Origin: Psilocybe azurescens
Lineage: Eukaryota; Basidiomycota; Agaricomycetes; Agaricales; Agrocybaceae
Length of the DNA: 56,248 nucleotides
Assembly (NCBI GenBank): GCA_023853785.1
Contig: JAJIRX010000169.1
Span: 1 to 56,248 of the forward strand
Reading direction: 5' to 3'
Translations under genes and position numbers: made by a program
Notes under the pieces: generated by a model
Databases searched by the model: none
Seen by the model: the letters and a program-made list of their open reading frames with translations, nothing else
What the model was told of the DNA's origin: nothing
Shown: in pieces, positions 54,475-56,248 of the stretch
Position numbering within the stretch: the stretch's first letter is position 1
Layout: the number at the start of each line of letters is the position of its first letter

Positions 54475-55185
54475 TCAGAAGGTCGTATCAGTGATGAATG
54501 TTTGGATCGATTTCGTCATGCTCCCCAGGAAAAGGCTTCGGGCCCGCGGTTCCAGCAACTTTAGTTCAAGGTCTGTTTTCGATTCGAACCAAATTGGATG
54601 ATAATAATTGAAGGCCAGTTCTTCGGCGGACCTGGTACTGACAGGTTGACACTGCGTTGGTCGAAGGCGCATATCGGGTTGGGCTCCCGGTCGCCTTCCG
54701 CCATAGACATTCTGCTTTGGTAAACAGCCGTCTGCAGTGGTTACCGTGTTTAAGAGGCGTGGATTACGCCAAGACAACAACTTGACTCTTTGACGCCTGG
54801 ACCGTGGACTCATCAGAGCTCATCCCGTCTTCACCAAGTGTGTCAATCGCCTCTGCGTGTCGGTTCTTGCCGGCTAATAGGCAACTGTTTAAACGTTTGG
54901 AAAGCTGGGAAAGAAGGACGATTAGAAAACGAAGGCGCGAGTGGTTGTATAATTACCTTTGTCTGACGAGCACGACCCCGTTTCGACGCCTGTTCGCGCT
55001 TCAAATCGTTAGCTAAACGCGCCGCACTCTTCCGCAGTCTCGTCCGGCCTCTTCATGGAATGAGCCATATGGTCCTTTAGGTAATGATACGAGCAATAAA
55101 GCACTCGGCAATTTCTTCCTCTCGTCCTTGTAAATCTGATTTACGTCTAATCAGTGCGGCGGCAAAGAGTTCGGCCATGTGTAGA
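54475..55185 (-). pseudogene. Remnant of an uncharacterised agaricomycete gene with a GEDGMSSDES motif
   Basis: Minus strand. A possible first exon, MAELFAAALIRRKSDLQGRE, starts at 55178. A basic exon LRKSAARLANDLKREQASKR GRARQTK ends at a GTAATT donor (54957). An intron of about 70 nt ends at TTTAAACAG (about 54886). LLAGKNRHAEAIDTLGEDGM and SSDES follow, then, in a shifted frame, RVKLLSWRNPRLLNTV, GGRRPGAQPDMRLRP and the tail NYYHPIWFESKTDLELKLLE. The order Lys-rich helix, GEDGMSSDES, WRNP, RRPGAQP-R, YYxPxWF is a pattern I recall from many uncharacterised mushroom proteins. The frame change after SSDES marks this copy as broken. Confidence 0.45.
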
Positions 55186-56209
55186 TTCCAAAGAGTCTTT
55201 GGCCTCTCGAAATAAAGTTGGAAAGGTTTCATTTCTGGAGGCTTCACTATTTTCAAATCGCTCCACTTCTAAATGATCAGCGAGATGGGATTCGGCAATA
55301 TCAAAGAAAATTTTTCTGTCTTGATGGTCTGGTGGAAGACTTAAACATTCGCGTAAAAAGGCTCGAACCGAGTCCTACCAATCATGACCCAGATCAGAAT
55401 ATGTTTACGGATTAGAGAGCAAAAAGACCATACCGTCAGATCCGGATGATCAAGGGGGCGAGGACGCCCTGAAGCTCTTTCTTTGAAAGGCGATGGGAGA
55501 GGCTTCATTTTCCTTTTCAATGGTGTTCGATCATTCGCGAAATCGCTCTCGCAAGACATTGACACTAGCTGCCACAGTTTCCATGCAATTGAGAAGCCTC
55601 TGTTATATCCAGCAGCGTGGTGCAGGAGGATCGCGACTGGGTAAAGCATTTGATGGGTTGGATGGTAATTGATCCCCACTGCGATGTGAAGAAACTGAGG
55701 AGCCGGAACTTGGATTGGGAATCGGAGCAGTAGATGGCTGAGGAGCGACTGAGGAAGTTGCTCTCTTTTGTAGAGGCAGATTGAGCGGCATGTCGAGCCT
55801 TGTAAGCTGCAGGTTGATTTGAGCGAAACAAACCTGGTGGGTTGACTTCCGAGGTTGACGGCATGGAAGAATTTAAAGTATGGGAATCCTGAGGTCGAGC
55901 ACTCCTTGTGGCCATATATCTGATTGTGGAGGTTGATGGAGTTGAAGAATAGCGTTGTGGGAAGGTACCGAACTCGATACCGCTCATTTCCTGAGACCGG
56001 AGTTGGAGATCGCAAGGCCTCGAATGGAGGCCTGATCCTCCGGGAAATGTCTTCAAGATACATGTCTTCATCATCATCGGATAGCAGTGGCGCAGTGTTC
56101 GGTTTTGAGGCAGAATTGTTTGGTGGAAAACGGGGTCGATCCTATGCCCTCTAATTTCTGGACCTGGTGTTGAACGCGAAGTGGCTGAAGTCGTTATCCT
56201 CATCCTCAT
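55147..56209 (-). CDS. Hypothetical Ser/Pro-rich protein, multi-exon, structure uncertain
   Basis: Minus strand. The N-terminal part is disordered and Ser/Pro/Thr-rich in all readings (SATSRSTPGPEIRGHRIDPV near 56200-56130; SSVAPQPSTAPIPNPSSGSS near 55760). A conserved-looking stretch MKPLPSPFKERASGRPRPLD HPDL (about 55510-55440) ends at a GTATGG donor. The best downstream exon reads DSVRAFLRECLSLPPDHQDR, KIFFDIAESHLADHLEVERF and ESTHGRTLCRRTD with TAG at 55149-55147. It may instead be the N-terminal portion of the gene whose C-terminus is at 54475-55185. No domain is recognised. Confidence 0.35.
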
Positions 56210-56248
56210 CCATAGAGGGTCGTGTTGGTGGTGGTTGGTTTGAGGGTG

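Noticed and set aside
1..56248. CRISPR arrays, rRNA genes, bacterial-type operons or ribosome binding sites
   Set aside because: None seen; the window is eukaryotic nuclear DNA with spliceosomal introns and retroelements.

Overview
The window looks like an accessory, repeat-rich region of a mushroom-forming basidiomycete (Agaricomycetes). The reasons are short (about 50-70 nt) GT-AG introns, fungal NACHT-type NLR genes, a chromodomain Ty3/gypsy element, Helitron and PIF/Harbinger sequences, and fungal-type arginyl-tRNA synthetase (ArgRS) fragments. Almost nothing long is intact. Family names come from reading motifs by eye; no database search was run.

Layout. Positions 1-3.1 kb hold the front half of a decayed Helitron Rep/helicase gene on the minus strand. 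Positions 3.1-8.8 kb are AT-rich non-coding DNA with a tRNA-like Pol III promoter pair, arrays of TCCA(N)TGGA palindromes and a 122-bp tandem repeat. From 8.8 to 45.7 kb the window is a mosaic of duplicated blocks built from the same parts: a minus-strand NACHT NLR gene, plus-strand fragments of an ArgRS gene, fragments of a PIN-like (auxin efflux carrier family) transporter gene, and remnants of an unidentified gene convergent with ArgRS. Block A (8.8-17.45 kb) and block C (34.1-43.8 kb) are the same unit: NLR, spacer, ArgRS 5' part fused to a transporter 3' part. Block B (25.27-33.7 kb) has a truncated NLR, an ArgRS lacking its first exon and catalytic core, a short NLR scrap and a second ArgRS with a large internal deletion. 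That last fragment has a sister copy at 43.9-45.1 kb. Between A and B lies an inverted transporter copy, split by a 5.87-kb chromodomain gypsy element (19209-25079, 5-bp target duplication AGCAC).

The NLR genes. Copy A can be modelled as five exons totalling exactly 3120 nt (1039 codons plus stop), interrupted only by one in-frame TGA at codon 347. Copy B lacks its C-terminal part and has a frameshift. Copy C has frameshifts plus a 915-bp Harbinger deletion derivative and a 443-bp copia-type solo LTR, both with clean target duplications. The three copies trace birth and decay of an NLR, a class used by fungi for non-self recognition and programmed cell death.

Right end. Positions 45.76-46.19 kb form a dense inverted-repeat tract at the edge of the duplicated DNA. 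Then come a small plausible three-exon gene with an acidic/RGG tail (46.5 kb), a low-complexity tract, poorly resolved sequence, a WD40-repeat gene (about 51.9-53.4 kb, probably damaged), one GC3-rich exon (53.8 kb) and two minus-strand uncharacterised genes or remnants (54.5-56.2 kb). No rRNA, CRISPR array or confidently intact housekeeping gene was seen.
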